Source of the DNA: Gammaproteobacteria bacterium
GTDB taxonomy: Bacteria > Pseudomonadota > Gammaproteobacteria > Chromatiales > Sedimenticolaceae
DNA: 50,562 nucleotides
Direction of reading: 5' to 3'
Assembly (NCBI GenBank): GCA_020445165.1
Contig: JAGRHE010000004.1
Coordinates: 1 to 50,562, forward strand
A program made the translations under genes and the position numbers. This document shows positions 16,985-26,497 of this stretch, in pieces (position 1 is the stretch's first letter; the number at the start of each line of letters is the position of its first letter). The notes under the pieces were generated by a model, which was given only the letters and a program-made list of their open reading frames with translations, was not told the DNA's origin and ran no database searches.

Positions 16985-17731
16985 TCAGCGCGAGATGCCG
17001 ATATCGCCGAACCAGGCGGTCACGTTTTCCCCGGTCTGGTCGGTGTCGGCCGCCAGCGCGATCCCGGTCACGACCGGTATCACGTCGCCGAAGGCCTCGC
17101 GAAAATCCGCGGCGAGGGGGCGCATCTCGTCCGCCCATTCGCCGACGCCTTCTGCCGCGTTGCGCAGCACGATCATGCGCGCGCGACTGGTATAGGCGTT
17201 CCAGGTGCGTGTCCCGGGCGGTTCGCGGTTGGCCCAAACGTAACACAGCGCCGCGGCCGGGACCTGGTCACCGTACCACCAGCGGGCCAGGCGCAGCTTG
17301 GTGCTCTCGACCAGTGACAGGCGATCGAGCGGGAAATCGAAGAACACGTACAGGCGGGCAGCGAAGTCGTCACCCTGTTTCGTGGCGATGTCCGAGTTCT
17401 CGACCACGCGGTCGATGCGCCAGCGCCAGTGCAGGCGCGCCGTATCGTCGACTGGTTGCTGCACGGCGCGGGCCAGGCTGGCGGCCGCGCCTTGGGCACG
17501 TGCCTGCACCACCGTTCGGCCATCCACCGTGACCAGCTCGAAGCGGGTCGGCTCCACATCGGACAGTGTGGTCACGCGCCAGTCATCGCCGAAATCGGCG
17601 CCAGCTGACATGGCCGAGAAATGGCCGAGCGTGGCAGCCGAGGCGGTCAGGGCGAACAGCGTCGCCGTCAGCGCGACGACGATGCCTGCCGATGGTCGGC
17701 TGCGAAGGTCAGGCACCGCACCGCCAGGCAT
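16985..17731 (-). CDS. DUF3047 family exported protein
   Basis: A 248-residue protein. A signal peptide (about residues 16-33, VVALTATLFALTASAA) is followed by a conserved region I recognise as DUF3047: WRVTTLSDVEPTRFELV, LHWRWRIDRVVENSDI, DDFAARLYVFFDFP and ALCYVWANREPPGT. The family is usually periplasmic and of unknown biochemical function. I take the ATG at 17731, giving a 23-bp overlap with the end of the upstream fusion gene; a further upstream start at 17776 is possible. The overlap and common strand point to one operon: flavoprotein fusion, DUF3047, HTLAH protein. Confidence 0.72.
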   Translation of the reverse strand: MPGGAVPDLRSRPSAGIVVALTATLFALTASAATLGHFSAMSAGADFGDDWRVTTLSDVEPTRFELVTVDGRTVVQARAQGAAASLARAVQQPVDDTARLHWRWRIDRVVENSDIATKQGDDFAARLYVFFDFPLDRLSLVESTKLRLARWWYGDQVPAAALCYVWANREPPGTRTWNAYTSRARMIVLRNAAEGVGEWADEMRPLAADFREAFGDVIPVVTGIALAADTDQTGENVTAWFGDIGISR

Positions 17732-19865
17732 GGTAGCGGCCGACCCATTCGAGCAGGCGCTGCGGCGCATGCGCACGCTTCCAGTTGCCGGCCGCGTACT
17801 TGTTGGCCTCGGCCCAGGTTGGGTAGATGTGAATCGTGCCGAGGATCTGGTTAAGTCCCAGGCCGTGTTTCATGGCCAGGATGAACTCGATGATCAGCTC
17901 GCCGGCGTGGTCGCCGACGATGGTCGCGCCGAGGATCTTGTCCTTGCCCGGAACCGTCAGCACCTTGACCAGGCCTTCGGCGGCTTCATCGGCGATCGCA
18001 CGGTCGAGATCGTCGATGCCGTAGGTGGTCAGTTCGTAGTCGATGCCTTTTTCCTTCGCCTCGGTCTCGTTCAGGCCGACCCGAGCGACCTCGGGATCGG
18101 TGAAGGTGGCCCACGGGATCACCGAGTAGTCGACCTTGAACCTGCGCACGTGGCCGAACAGCGCATTGACCGAGGCATACCAGGCGGTGTGTGCGGCGGT
18201 ATGGGTGAACTGGTACGGCCCGGCCACATCGCCACAGGCGAAGATGTTCGGGTAGTTGGTCTGCATGTGCTCGTTGACCCGGATCGTGCGCCGCTCGCTG
18301 AGCTCGATGCCGATGTCCTCGGCACCATAGCCCTGGGTGTTGGCCGCGCGTCCGACCGCGACCAGTACCTGGTCGAACGCGATGTCGATCTCCTCGCCGC
18401 CATGCCGTGCAATCAGGTGCTTCTCGCCGTCGACGAGGCGGAAGGCTTCGGCCCTGGTGTCCAGGCGGACGTCGATGCCCTCGTCGACGAAGCGCTGGCG
18501 CACCATCTCGGAGATCTCCGGATCCTCGCGCGGCATCAGGCGCGGCGCCATCTCGACCTGGGTGACCCTGGCACCGACGCGGGCGAAGGCCTGCGCCAGT
18601 TCGCAGCCGATCGGGCCGCCGCCGAGCACCACCAGGCGTGGTGGCAGTTCTTGCAGTTGCCAGACATCGTCCGAGGTCAGGTAGCCGACCTCGTCGAGAC
18701 CGGGGATCGGCGGCACGAAGGGGCGCGCGCCGGCGGCGATGATGATCGAGCGGGCAGACACCTCGCGCCGGCCTTCGTCGGTCGTGACCTCGACGGTCCA
18801 GGGTGATGTCAGGCGCGCCTCACCCTGGATGCAGTCGACGCCGAGCTTGGTGTAGCGTTCGACCGAATCATGCGGCGCGACCTTGTCGATCACACGCTGC
18901 ACGCGCCGCATCAGGTCGGCGAAGCGGAAGTCGACGGTTACCGCCTGCATGCCGAGTTTTTCCGCCTGCCTGGCCTGGGCGATGAACTTGGCCGAGCGGA
19001 TCAGCGCCTTCGACGGCACGCAGCCGGTGTTCAGGCAGTCGCCGCCCATCCTGTGTTTCTCGACCAGCGCCACCTTGGCCTTCACGGCCGCGGCGATGTA
19101 GGCCGAGACCAGGCCGGCCGAGCCTGCGCCGATCACCAGCAGGTTGAAGTCGTAGCGCGAAGGTTTTCTGTCCTGCCAGGCTGCATACACCTTGCGCGCC
19201 TTGATCCAGCCCAGCACGCGCTTGGCGATGAACGGGAACAGCGCGAGCAGGACGAACGAGCCGATGATGCCCGGTGACAGGATGCCGCCGAGGCTGTCGA
19301 TCTGGGCCAGCTGGGTACCTGCGTTCACGTACACGATCGTGCCGGCGAGCATGCCAAGCTGGCTGACCCAGTAGAAGGTCCAGGTGCGGATCGGGGTCAG
19401 GCCCATGACCAGGTTGATGACGAAGAACGGGAACACCGGCACCAGGCGCAGCGCGAACAGGTAGAACGCACCCTCGCGCTCGATGCCGGCGTTGATCGTG
19501 CGCAGCTTGTCGCCGAAGCGTTGCTGCACGCTGTCGCGCAACAGCAGGCGACTGACCAGGAAGGCCAGCGTCGCGCCGATGCTGGACGCGAACGAGATGA
19601 TTACCAGGCCCCAGAACAGGCCGAAGATCGCACCGCCGACCAGTGTCATCACCGCTGCACCGGGCAGCGACAGCCCGGTCACCGCGACGTAGATGGCAAA
19701 GAATATCGCCGCGGTCAGCAACGGCCGCTGGTCGCGGAAAGCCTCGATCGCCGCCTGTTGTTGCTTGAAGAACTCCAGGTCGAGGAAGCGCCCCAGATCG
19801 AAGATGAAGAACGCTGCAATCGCCGCCGCGATGACAATGAGCAGGCTGATTCTTGTTTTCGACAC
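17709..19865 (-). CDS. TVP38/TMEM64 membrane domain fused to a flavin disulfide oxidoreductase
   Basis: A 718-residue two-domain protein. Residues 1-225 are a TVP38/TMEM64 (DedA/SNARE-associated) membrane domain with several helices and the family's LRLVPVFPFFVINLVMGL stretch. Residues about 240-718 are a class I pyridine nucleotide-disulfide oxidoreductase resembling mercuric reductase and dihydrolipoamide dehydrogenase. They contain FAD motif GAGSAG (246-251), redox-active GGDCLNTGCVPSK (Cys277, Cys282), a second dinucleotide motif (GGGPIGCE) and a C-terminal dimer domain ending HIYPTWAEANKY. I see no N-terminal HMA domain and no paired C-terminal cysteines, so mercury reduction is unlikely. 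The real substrate is unknown. The start is GTG at 19865 with GAGGA upstream. A DUF547 gene is divergent 276 bp away; that pairing is familiar in other genomes. Confidence 0.88.
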   Translation of the reverse strand: MSKTRISLLIVIAAAIAAFFIFDLGRFLDLEFFKQQQAAIEAFRDQRPLLTAAIFFAIYVAVTGLSLPGAAVMTLVGGAIFGLFWGLVIISFASSIGATLAFLVSRLLLRDSVQQRFGDKLRTINAGIEREGAFYLFALRLVPVFPFFVINLVMGLTPIRTWTFYWVSQLGMLAGTIVYVNAGTQLAQIDSLGGILSPGIIGSFVLLALFPFIAKRVLGWIKARKVYAAWQDRKPSRYDFNLLVIGAGSAGLVSAYIAAAVKAKVALVEKHRMGGDCLNTGCVPSKALIRSAKFIAQARQAEKLGMQAVTVDFRFADLMRRVQRVIDKVAPHDSVERYTKLGVDCIQGEARLTSPWTVEVTTDEGRREVSARSIIIAAGARPFVPPIPGLDEVGYLTSDDVWQLQELPPRLVVLGGGPIGCELAQAFARVGARVTQVEMAPRLMPREDPEISEMVRQRFVDEGIDVRLDTRAEAFRLVDGEKHLIARHGGEEIDIAFDQVLVAVGRAANTQGYGAEDIGIELSERRTIRVNEHMQTNYPNIFACGDVAGPYQFTHTAAHTAWYASVNALFGHVRRFKVDYSVIPWATFTDPEVARVGLNETEAKEKGIDYELTTYGIDDLDRAIADEAAEGLVKVLTVPGKDKILGATIVGDHAGELIIEFILAMKHGLGLNQILGTIHIYPTWAEANKYAAGNWKRAHAPQRLLEWVGRYHAWRCGA

Positions 19866-20141
19866 GTTCTGTTCCTCGCATCCAGCGGCGCTGTATCGCC
19901 AGCGTCATCTGCAGTGTGCAATTGCCGCCCGGGCAGTTGCGCCGGACACCTGAGTATTACCTGCAAAAGACCGATTCGCCCGCGCAATTCTTTCATGGCC
20001 ACCCTGTCCGGCAGATTGCCAGTCACGCGCTCCAGCCTGGTCCGACTGTGAAACGAATGGCCGTCGGGCCCGGTCTACACGGGAAACGGGCCGCGGTTTG
20101 CCGTCGACCCGGGCCGATTTCCCCTGCCAGGACGCCGATAC

Positions 20142-21011
20142 ATGAAAAGGTTTGACCATTGCCCGTCGACATTCCCCGCGCTGTTGCTGGGGTTGATGCT
20201 GTTGCCCGGCCTGGTGGGTGCCAGCGCGCTGGAGCGCCTGTTCGCACCTGATGCCGAATTGTGGCCGCGCTGGCAGGCGCATGCGGCCGACGACGCTCGC
20301 GTGATCGATCATGCGACATGGGACCGGTTTCTGAAAACGTACGTGAAGCGCAGCGGGGACGGTATGCGGCGCGTGGCCTATGCCGCGGTGAGTGACAGCG
20401 ACCGGCAGGCGCTCGATGCCTACATCGACAGCCTCGCTGGATCGGATATCGACAGCTACGCGCGTGCGCAGCAGTTCGCCTACTGGGTCAACCTGTACAA
20501 CGCACTGACGGTACAAGTGGTGCTTGACCACTACCCGGTAGCCAGCATCCGTGACATCGATATCTCGCCCGGCCTGTTCGCCGATGGACCGTGGAAGAAG
20601 AAACTGGTCACGATCAACGGTGAGTCGGTCGGCCTGGATGATATCGAGCACCGCATTCTGCGCCCGATCTGGAGGGATCCACGCATCCATTACGCGGTGA
20701 ACTGTGCATCGGTCGGCTGCCCTGATCTGCAGCCGGAGGCATTCACCGCGGCAAACAGTGAGCGCCTGCTCGACAGGGCGGCAGCAGACTATGTGAACCA
20801 TCCGCGCGGTGTCAGCGTCGACCAGGGTAGGGTGACCGCATCGAGCATCTACAACTGGTTCAAGTCTGATTTCGAAGTCGACGGTGGTGTCCTCGCTCAC
20901 ATCCGCCGCCATGCGGATCCCGCTCTGCGGGCCAAGCTCGACGGTATCGGTGCGATCGACAGCTACCAGTACGACTGGTCACTGAATGATCTCGCCGCAC
21001 CGGAGGGCTGA
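20142..21011 (+). CDS. DUF547 family exported protein
   Basis: A 289-residue protein. The signal peptide (FPALLLGLMLLPGLVGASA) spans about 9-29. The DUF547 domain follows, with QQFAYWVNLYNALTVQVVL, IRDIDISPG and the conserved HYAVNCASVGCPDLQPEAF containing two cysteines and likely an active-site-like histidine. DUF547 proteins resemble papain/transglutaminase-fold proteins, but their activity is not established here. The gene is divergent from the TVP38-flavoprotein fusion, and the pair recurs in bacteria, sometimes near arsenosugar genes. No ArsM/ArsS is present in this window. Confidence 0.8.
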   Translation: MKRFDHCPSTFPALLLGLMLLPGLVGASALERLFAPDAELWPRWQAHAADDARVIDHATWDRFLKTYVKRSGDGMRRVAYAAVSDSDRQALDAYIDSLAGSDIDSYARAQQFAYWVNLYNALTVQVVLDHYPVASIRDIDISPGLFADGPWKKKLVTINGESVGLDDIEHRILRPIWRDPRIHYAVNCASVGCPDLQPEAFTAANSERLLDRAAADYVNHPRGVSVDQGRVTASSIYNWFKSDFEVDGGVLAHIRRHADPALRAKLDGIGAIDSYQYDWSLNDLAAPEG

Positions 21012-21120
21012 GTCGGCACCATGCAGCGTGATGCAACGTGACGGACAGGCGTTCCGCGCAGCAGGCGCGTGCAGCAGTCCATTCCCGTTTTCGGGACCCG
21101 TTTCCGACTTCGACATAATC

Positions 21121-21136
21121 TGGATCAATTGATCCA
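21121..21136. promoter_or_regulatory. Perfect 16-bp palindrome, candidate operator
   Basis: TGGATCAATTGATCCA is a perfect palindrome 71 bp before the start of the NapC-like gene and two bases after a -10-like CATAAT (21114-21119). The half-sites ATCAA/TTGAT are in the reverse arrangement to the FNR consensus TTGAT-N4-ATCAA, so an FNR site is not claimed. A dimeric regulator is plausible. Confidence 0.4.
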
Positions 21137-21207
21137 CGGCAAAACCCCGCGCCATGCGCCTCCGTTAGCATGTTTTGACCGTTCGATCAGCGTTACGTGT
21201 CCATAAC

Positions 21208-21801
21208 ATGAAAAATGCCACGCACCTTAGCCGTCGAATCAACCAGGGTTTCGCGACCCTGGCCACGTTGTTCCTGCTGTCTATTGGAGTGGTGATCGGC
21301 ATCCTTTTCTGGGGCGGTTTCAACACCGTTCTCGAATACACCAACAAGATGGAGTTCTGCACCTCATGTCATGAAATGCGTGACACGCCTTACGAGGAAT
21401 ACAAGGAAACGGTGCATTTCAAGAATGCGTCGGGGGTCCAGGCGACGTGCGCCGACTGCCATGTGCCACGCCCGTGGATCCACAAGGTGATCCGCAAGAT
21501 CAAGGCGACCAACGAGATCTATCACAAGCTCGCCGGCACCATCGATACGCCGGAAAAGTTCGAGGCACATCGCTGGACCATGGCCAACCGGGTCTGGGAC
21601 AGCATGCGTGAGACTGATTCGCGCGAGTGTCGCAATTGTCACGACTTCGCGACCATGGATCTGAGTGAACAGGACCGTTATGCGCAAAAGCGTCACAGTC
21701 GTGCAATCGACGAGGGTGAGACCTGCATCGACTGTCACCAGGGCATTGCACACAAGTTGCCGAAGAAGCCGGCCGAAGAAACGGCGGGCACGGAGCAATG
21801 A
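21208..21801 (+). CDS. Tetraheme NapC/NirT-type cytochrome c
   Basis: A 197-residue quinol-oxidising type cytochrome. One N-terminal membrane anchor (about 16-36) precedes a periplasmic domain with four CxxCH heme motifs: CTSCH (51-55), CADCH (81-85), CRNCH (141-145) and CIDCH (173-177). NapC/NirT family members take electrons from the quinol pool and pass them to periplasmic reductases. The MEFCTSCHEM segment is typical of the first heme site. No periplasmic reductase is adjacent, so the partner is unknown. I use the ATG at 21208; a longer start at 21175 adds only 11 residues. The stop overlaps the next ATG (ATGA at 21798-21801), so the ankyrin protein is coupled to it. Confidence 0.9.
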   Translation: MKNATHLSRRINQGFATLATLFLLSIGVVIGILFWGGFNTVLEYTNKMEFCTSCHEMRDTPYEEYKETVHFKNASGVQATCADCHVPRPWIHKVIRKIKATNEIYHKLAGTIDTPEKFEAHRWTMANRVWDSMRETDSRECRNCHDFATMDLSEQDRYAQKRHSRAIDEGETCIDCHQGIAHKLPKKPAEETAGTEQ

Positions 21802-22763
21802 AGCGCGCATCCACCAACCATCGGTATCCATTCACGGCCTGGTTGCTGGTCCTGTTGGCATTGTGCGTGATACCGGCCGCTGTCGCCGCAGCAACGGATG
21901 ACCTCGATCGTGCCCTGCGTATCGCGGCAAGCGTCGATGACGACGATGAGTTGATTGTATTGCTCGATCGTGGTGCCAACGTCAACGCCGCCAACGCGTT
22001 TGGCAAGACCGCGCTGATGAACGCGGTCGAGAACGGCAATATCACGGCCACTTCGGTGTTGATCAGCCGGGGCGCCGAGGTGAACCAGACCACCAGGGAC
22101 GGCTGCACCGCGCTGACCTTCGCCGCTGAACACGGCCAGGTCGAGATCACGGCGCTGTTGCTCGAACGTGGTGCCAATGTCGAGGCGCATACCCGGTCGG
22201 GGCTGACTGCGTTAATGCTGGCCGCCCGCTACGGCATCGTCGACATGACCGAGCAGTTGCTGTTCAAGGGTGCCGATGTTAATGCCCGCGATCGCCACCA
22301 GGCGACCTCACTGATGAATGCCGCGGCGCGTGGTCATACCGAGGTGGTGCGATTGCTGCTCGCGGCAAAAGCCGATGTCAGTCTGCGTGACGAACACGGG
22401 CTGACCGCGTTGATTCATGCTGCCGGCAAGGACGGCAATCCGCAGGAGATTGCGCTGTTGCTCGATGCAGGCGCGGACGTCAACGCGCGCGCCAATGACG
22501 GTTCGACCGCGTTGATCTGGTCGGCCGGCAATCGCAACCGGGAATCGGCCGAACTCCTGCTTGCCAGGGGGGCCGACATCAATGCGCAGGACAACCAGGG
22601 TCTGACGGCATTGATGGAAGGCATCTCTGCCAATGCCGAGGACGTCGTCAGGGTGTTGTTGTCCAGCGGTGCGGCACTTGATCGGCGCGACGCCGATGGC
22701 AAGACCGCCGTCGACTATGCAAAACGTCGGCCGGCGATGCAGAAGATCCTGGCTGCCTATTGA
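21798..22763 (+). CDS. Exported ankyrin-repeat protein
   Basis: A 321-residue protein with an N-terminal signal sequence (about 13-31, AWLLVLLALCVIPAAVAAA) and about eight ankyrin repeats (about 34-321), each with the G.TAL..A...G...(V/I)..LL..GA.V hairpin. Ankyrin repeats bind other proteins, so a periplasmic scaffold or inhibitor role is likely. It is translationally coupled to the tetraheme cytochrome by a 4-bp overlap. A simple inference is that it assists or regulates that cytochrome or its partner. Exported ankyrin proteins next to redox enzymes are known (AnkB next to catalase, for example). No catalytic residues are visible. Confidence 0.85.
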   Translation: MKRASTNHRYPFTAWLLVLLALCVIPAAVAAATDDLDRALRIAASVDDDDELIVLLDRGANVNAANAFGKTALMNAVENGNITATSVLISRGAEVNQTTRDGCTALTFAAEHGQVEITALLLERGANVEAHTRSGLTALMLAARYGIVDMTEQLLFKGADVNARDRHQATSLMNAAARGHTEVVRLLLAAKADVSLRDEHGLTALIHAAGKDGNPQEIALLLDAGADVNARANDGSTALIWSAGNRNRESAELLLARGADINAQDNQGLTALMEGISANAEDVVRVLLSSGAALDRRDADGKTAVDYAKRRPAMQKILAAY

Positions 22764-22841
22764 GCCTTTACGTGAGACCGGCCGGATGCGCCGTCTTTGG
22801 GCGACTTCCGCTGGTGCGTCGAAGACCTGTCGCGTGCCTGC

Positions 22842-23585
22842 TCAGCGCTGACCGGTATCGGGTCGCCAGCCGCGCCATTGCGGCGGAAAATCCGGGTTGG
22901 TCCAGCCGGGCGCGGCAAGCTTCTCCTGCGGTGGTTCCAGGCTTGCCGTGTACGCCATTACGTCGGATATGTCGCGGGCGCTGAAACGCTCGATCTGCTC
23001 GATCATCTCCGGGTCGGCGTTCTTTCTGCGGCCATTGCGGATCCAGTGGAACTGCCTGACCAGGTACTGGTAGTGCTGGCCATAGATGGCCGGTATGTGC
23101 TCCGCCTGGTCGCCCTGGCCGTGGTCGCCGTGACAGTCGGCGCAGTCTCGCTTGTAGATCGCTTCGCCATGGACCAGGTCTCCACCCGGCGCCAGTCCGT
23201 TATTCGGTGTCATCGGCAGTTGCGAGATGTATGCGGCCACATCGGCGATGCTCTGCGCATCACCCAGCGCCCTCCGGCTGCTGAACGCACGCATGAGCGG
23301 GTTGTCGCGGTTGCCGGCACGGATATCGGCGAGTTGCTTGATGATCACGCTCGGCAATTGCCCGGCGATCTGTGGATAGGCGCCACTGGCGTCGCCCCAG
23401 CCTTCTCCGCCATGACATGCAACGCAGTTCCTGTACAGCCTGGCCCCGTTTTTCGGATCGGCGGTCAGTGTCAGTGCCTTGTCGAACTCTTCCAGTTCTG
23501 TCGATGCGTTTGCACCCAGGCAGGCGGCGAGCACCAACGCCAGGGTTCCGGCTTTGGTCCCCGCAAACCTTTGAGCTGTTGTCAT
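22842..23585 (-). CDS. Diheme cytochrome c (c4-like)
   Basis: A 247-residue periplasmic protein. The signal peptide ends near residue 27. There are two class I cytochrome c domains, with CVACH at 54-58 and CADCH at 148-152, and later methionines that could ligate heme iron (PMTPNN after the first heme). The arrangement resembles cytochrome c4 and the cytochrome subunits of periplasmic dehydrogenases. I use the ATG at 23585; an upstream in-frame start at 23702 adds 39 residues with no signal character. It is divergent from the molybdenum hydroxylase genes 246 bp away, so it is a reasonable electron acceptor for that enzyme. It converges with the ankyrin gene. Confidence 0.88.
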   Translation of the reverse strand: MTTAQRFAGTKAGTLALVLAACLGANASTELEEFDKALTLTADPKNGARLYRNCVACHGGEGWGDASGAYPQIAGQLPSVIIKQLADIRAGNRDNPLMRAFSSRRALGDAQSIADVAAYISQLPMTPNNGLAPGGDLVHGEAIYKRDCADCHGDHGQGDQAEHIPAIYGQHYQYLVRQFHWIRNGRRKNADPEMIEQIERFSARDISDVMAYTASLEPPQEKLAAPGWTNPDFPPQWRGWRPDTGQR

Positions 23586-23831
23586 GAGTCCCCCCTGCGC
23601 TTCTGGCCGGAGCCCCGGCACCAGCGCGTCTGTATGCAGCAATCTCCCGGTCTTCGTACTGCCAAGGCGGGGTAGTCTGTGTACCGCGCAAGTCATCAAC
23701 ATGGCAACGGAAAATCAGCCAGTGCATGATCCAGGACAAAGCGCGGACCTGCTGCCTGCCACCTGTCTATACTGCAGGTTTGGACCCGCTGGCGATCAAT
23801 GCGGCGGGCGCTTTGGGCGCGGGGGGTGAGT

Positions 23832-24302
23832 ATGCCGAGTCTGATCATCAATGGTGACAGGGTCGAAATCGACGTCGACGCTTCGACACCGCTGCTGTGG
23901 GTGATCCGGGAGCAGCTCGGACTGACCGGCACCAAGTACGGCTGCGGTATCGGCGTGTGCGGTGCCTGCACGGTGCATATCGATGGCCGAGCGGTGCGGG
24001 CCTGCGTGGTTCCGGTCAGTGCGGTGGGCGATTCGCAGCAGGTGGTCACGATCGAAGGACTGTCGGCCGATGGCAGTCATCCGGTACAACAGGCGTGGGA
24101 CGAACTCGATGTGCCGCAGTGCGGTTACTGCCAGCCGGGCATCATCATGAGTGTCGCGGCCCTGCTCGCGAGCAACCCATCACCGACCGACGCCGATATC
24201 GATGCCAGCCTGACCAACATCTGCCGCTGCGGCACCTTCAACCGCGTGCGTCGCGGCATCCACCTGGCAGCCGAACGCAGCCGTGGCGGGAGGTCGTCAT
24301 GA
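23832..24302 (+). CDS. [2Fe-2S] subunit of an IorA-type molybdenum hydroxylase
   Basis: A 156-residue subunit of the xanthine oxidase family. It has an N-terminal plant-type [2Fe-2S] ferredoxin site (Cys38, 43, 46, 58, in [11 protein letters not shown]) and a C-terminal [2Fe-2S] domain (CGYCQPG and CRCGT, Cys97, 100, 131, 133). All eight ligands are present. It passes electrons from the Mo subunit to an external acceptor; no FAD subunit is encoded nearby, as in IorAB and related periplasmic aldehyde dehydrogenases. GGGGGTGAG lies before the ATG. The stop overlaps the next start (ATGA). No signal peptide of its own is visible, so it would be co-exported with the Tat-bearing large subunit. Confidence 0.9.
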   Translation: MPSLIINGDRVEIDVDASTPLLWVIREQLGLTGTKYGCGIGVCGACTVHIDGRAVRACVVPVSAVGDSQQVVTIEGLSADGSHPVQQAWDELDVPQCGYCQPGIIMSVAALLASNPSPTDADIDASLTNICRCGTFNRVRRGIHLAAERSRGGRSS

Positions 24303-26470
24303 GCACTGGCAAGGTGATGCTTTCGCGGCGTGAATTTCTGATCGGCAGTGCGGCCGGCGGCGTTGGCCTGTCGCTCGGGCTGTACCTGCCCCTGGTGCAG
24401 GCCGAAGGCGGCGCCGAAGAAGCGCCCGAGGTGAATGCCTGGGTCGTGATCCAGCCGGACGACACCGTCATCATCCGCATCGCGCGCTCGGAAATGGGCC
24501 AGGGTACGCTGACCGGCCTCGCGCAACTGGTGGCGGAAGAGCTCGAGTGTGACTGGTCGAGGGTGCGCACCGAGTACCCGACGCCCGGGCAGAGCCTGGC
24601 GCGCAACCGGCCCTGGGGCAGCTTTGCGACCGGCGGCAGCCGCGGTATACGCGGCAGTCACCAGTACGTGCGCGAAGGCGGCGCGCTGGCGCGCACCCTG
24701 CTGATCGAGGCCGCGGCGCAGCGCTGGGGGGTGTCCGTTGACGAATGCAGCGCAGCGGCGAGCGTGGTCACGCATGCGCCGAGTGGCCGGTCGCTGCGCT
24801 ATGGTGAGCTGGCGACCGCCGCTGCGGGCCTGCTGCCGCCCGACAGCGTCACGCTCAAGGATCCGAAGGACTGGAAGCTCGCCGGTCAGCCGGTCAAGCG
24901 CCTGGACACGCACGAGAAGGTGACCGGGGAGCAGGTCTTCGGTACCGACCTGAAACTGCCCGGTATGCTGAACGCATCGATCCGTGCCTGCCCGGTGTTC
25001 GGCGGCACGTTGGCTTCGTTTGACGACAGCAGGGTGCGCGATATGCCGGGCGTGCGTGCCGTGCTGCGTGTCGATGACAATGCCGTCGCGGTTGTCGCCG
25101 ACACCTGGTGGCAGGCAGACAGCGCGCTGCGTGCGCTGCCGATCACCTGGGACGAGGGGCCGAACGCGTCCCTGAGCAGTGCGTCGATCGACGCGATGCT
25201 GGTTGCAGGGCTGGATGCCGATGATGCCTTCGTCGGCAACCGGGTCGGCGATGCCGATGCTGCGATTGCCGGCGCTGCCAAGCGCCTCGAAGCGGTCTAT
25301 GCCTATCCCTTCCAGCACCATGCGACGCTGGAGCCGATGAATGCCACTGCGCGCTGGACGGCGGAGCGCTGCGAGGTCTGGTGTCCGACCCAGAACGGCG
25401 AAGCGGCGCTGGAGGCAGCAGCCGACGCGGCCGGCCTGCCGGCGACGAAGTGCGAGGTGTACAAGATCCACCTGGGTGGCGGTTTTGGCCGGCGCGGTTT
25501 CAGCGATTACGTGAAGCAGGCGGTCAAGATCGCCCGCCAGTTACCCGGCACACCGGTCAAGCTGATGTGGTCGCGTGAAGAGGATATGGCCCACGGAGCC
25601 TACCACCCGATCACCAAGGCGCGCCTGGTCGGTGGCCTGGATGCCGACGGCAGACTGGTTGGTCTGCGCGTGCGCCTGTCCGGCCAGTCGATTCTCGCCG
25701 CGGTGATGCCCGGTGCGCTGAATGGCGGGGCCGACATGGTCACCTTCCAGGGCCTGCTGCCGGATGGCGACCACGCCATCAGCTACTCGGTGCCCAACCT
25801 GCTGGTGGATCACGCGATGCGCAATCCGCCGGTGCCGCCCGGTTTCTGGCGCGGGGTCAACATCAACCAGAACGCGATCTACCTCGAATGCTTCCTGGAC
25901 GAACTCGCGCATGCCGCCAGCCGTGACGCCCTCGAATTCCGCCGCGCGCTGATGGCCGAACACCCGCAGGGTCTCGCCGTGCTCAACGCCGTGGCCGAGC
26001 GCGCCGGCTGGGGCAAGACCGCCGCCGATGGCGTGCATCGCGGACTTTCCGTGTGCAAGGCCTTCGGCAGCCATGTCGCGGCCTGCGCCGAGGTCTCGGT
26101 GCGCGATGGCGCACTGAAGATCCACCGCATCGTTGCCGCGACCGACAGCGGTTACGCGGTGAACCCGCAGCAGATCGAGGCCCAGGTCGAGGGTTCGTTC
26201 GTGTTCGGTCTGTCGGCAATGCTGTATGGCGGCTGCAGCGTTGCCGGTGGTGCGATCGAGCAGCAGAACTTCGACACCTACCGCTCGATGCTGATCGGCG
26301 AGATGCCGGCCGTGGAAACCATCGTGATGCCGTCCGGCGGATTCTGGGGCGGTGTCGGTGAGCCGACGATCGCGGTGGCTGCACCGGCGGTACTCAATGC
26401 CATCTTCGCGGCCACCGGCAAGCGCATCCGCGAGCTGCCGCTCGACGCTGCCGATTTGCGCGCTGCCTGA
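24299..26470 (+). CDS. Tat-exported molybdenum-binding subunit, IorB/aldehyde oxidase type
   Basis: A 723-residue catalytic subunit. The N-terminus [16 protein letters not shown] is a twin-arginine signal, so the enzyme acts in the periplasm. Xanthine-oxidase-family features include [23 protein letters not shown] around the cofactor and the C-terminal [17 protein letters not shown], in which Glu688 is the expected catalytic glutamate. Members oxidise N-heterocycles (isoquinoline 1-oxidoreductase) or aldehydes using water as oxygen source. The substrate cannot be assigned. The start codon overlaps the small subunit stop. The XdhC and MocA genes follow directly, as expected for cofactor insertion. 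No frameshift is seen. Confidence 0.9.
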   Translation: MSTGKVMLSRREFLIGSAAGGVGLSLGLYLPLVQAEGGAEEAPEVNAWVVIQPDDTVIIRIARSEMGQGTLTGLAQLVAEELECDWSRVRTEYPTPGQSLARNRPWGSFATGGSRGIRGSHQYVREGGALARTLLIEAAAQRWGVSVDECSAAASVVTHAPSGRSLRYGELATAAAGLLPPDSVTLKDPKDWKLAGQPVKRLDTHEKVTGEQVFGTDLKLPGMLNASIRACPVFGGTLASFDDSRVRDMPGVRAVLRVDDNAVAVVADTWWQADSALRALPITWDEGPNASLSSASIDAMLVAGLDADDAFVGNRVGDADAAIAGAAKRLEAVYAYPFQHHATLEPMNATARWTAERCEVWCPTQNGEAALEAAADAAGLPATKCEVYKIHLGGGFGRRGFSDYVKQAVKIARQLPGTPVKLMWSREEDMAHGAYHPITKARLVGGLDADGRLVGLRVRLSGQSILAAVMPGALNGGADMVTFQGLLPDGDHAISYSVPNLLVDHAMRNPPVPPGFWRGVNINQNAIYLECFLDELAHAASRDALEFRRALMAEHPQGLAVLNAVAERAGWGKTAADGVHRGLSVCKAFGSHVAACAEVSVRDGALKIHRIVAATDSGYAVNPQQIEAQVEGSFVFGLSAMLYGGCSVAGGAIEQQNFDTYRSMLIGEMPAVETIVMPSGGFWGGVGEPTIAVAAPAVLNAIFAATGKRIRELPLDAADLRAA

Positions 26471-26497
26471 GCGCAGGTCGTCGAAGCTGTACCCGGG

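Noticed and set aside
17709..19865. Mercuric reductase
   Set aside because: The paired C-terminal cysteines and N-terminal HMA domain of MerA are not seen, and there are no mer genes nearby.
19905..20912. 335-codon minus-strand frame over the DUF547 gene
   Set aside because: The DUF547 frame has a signal peptide and conserved motifs; the antisense frame has none.
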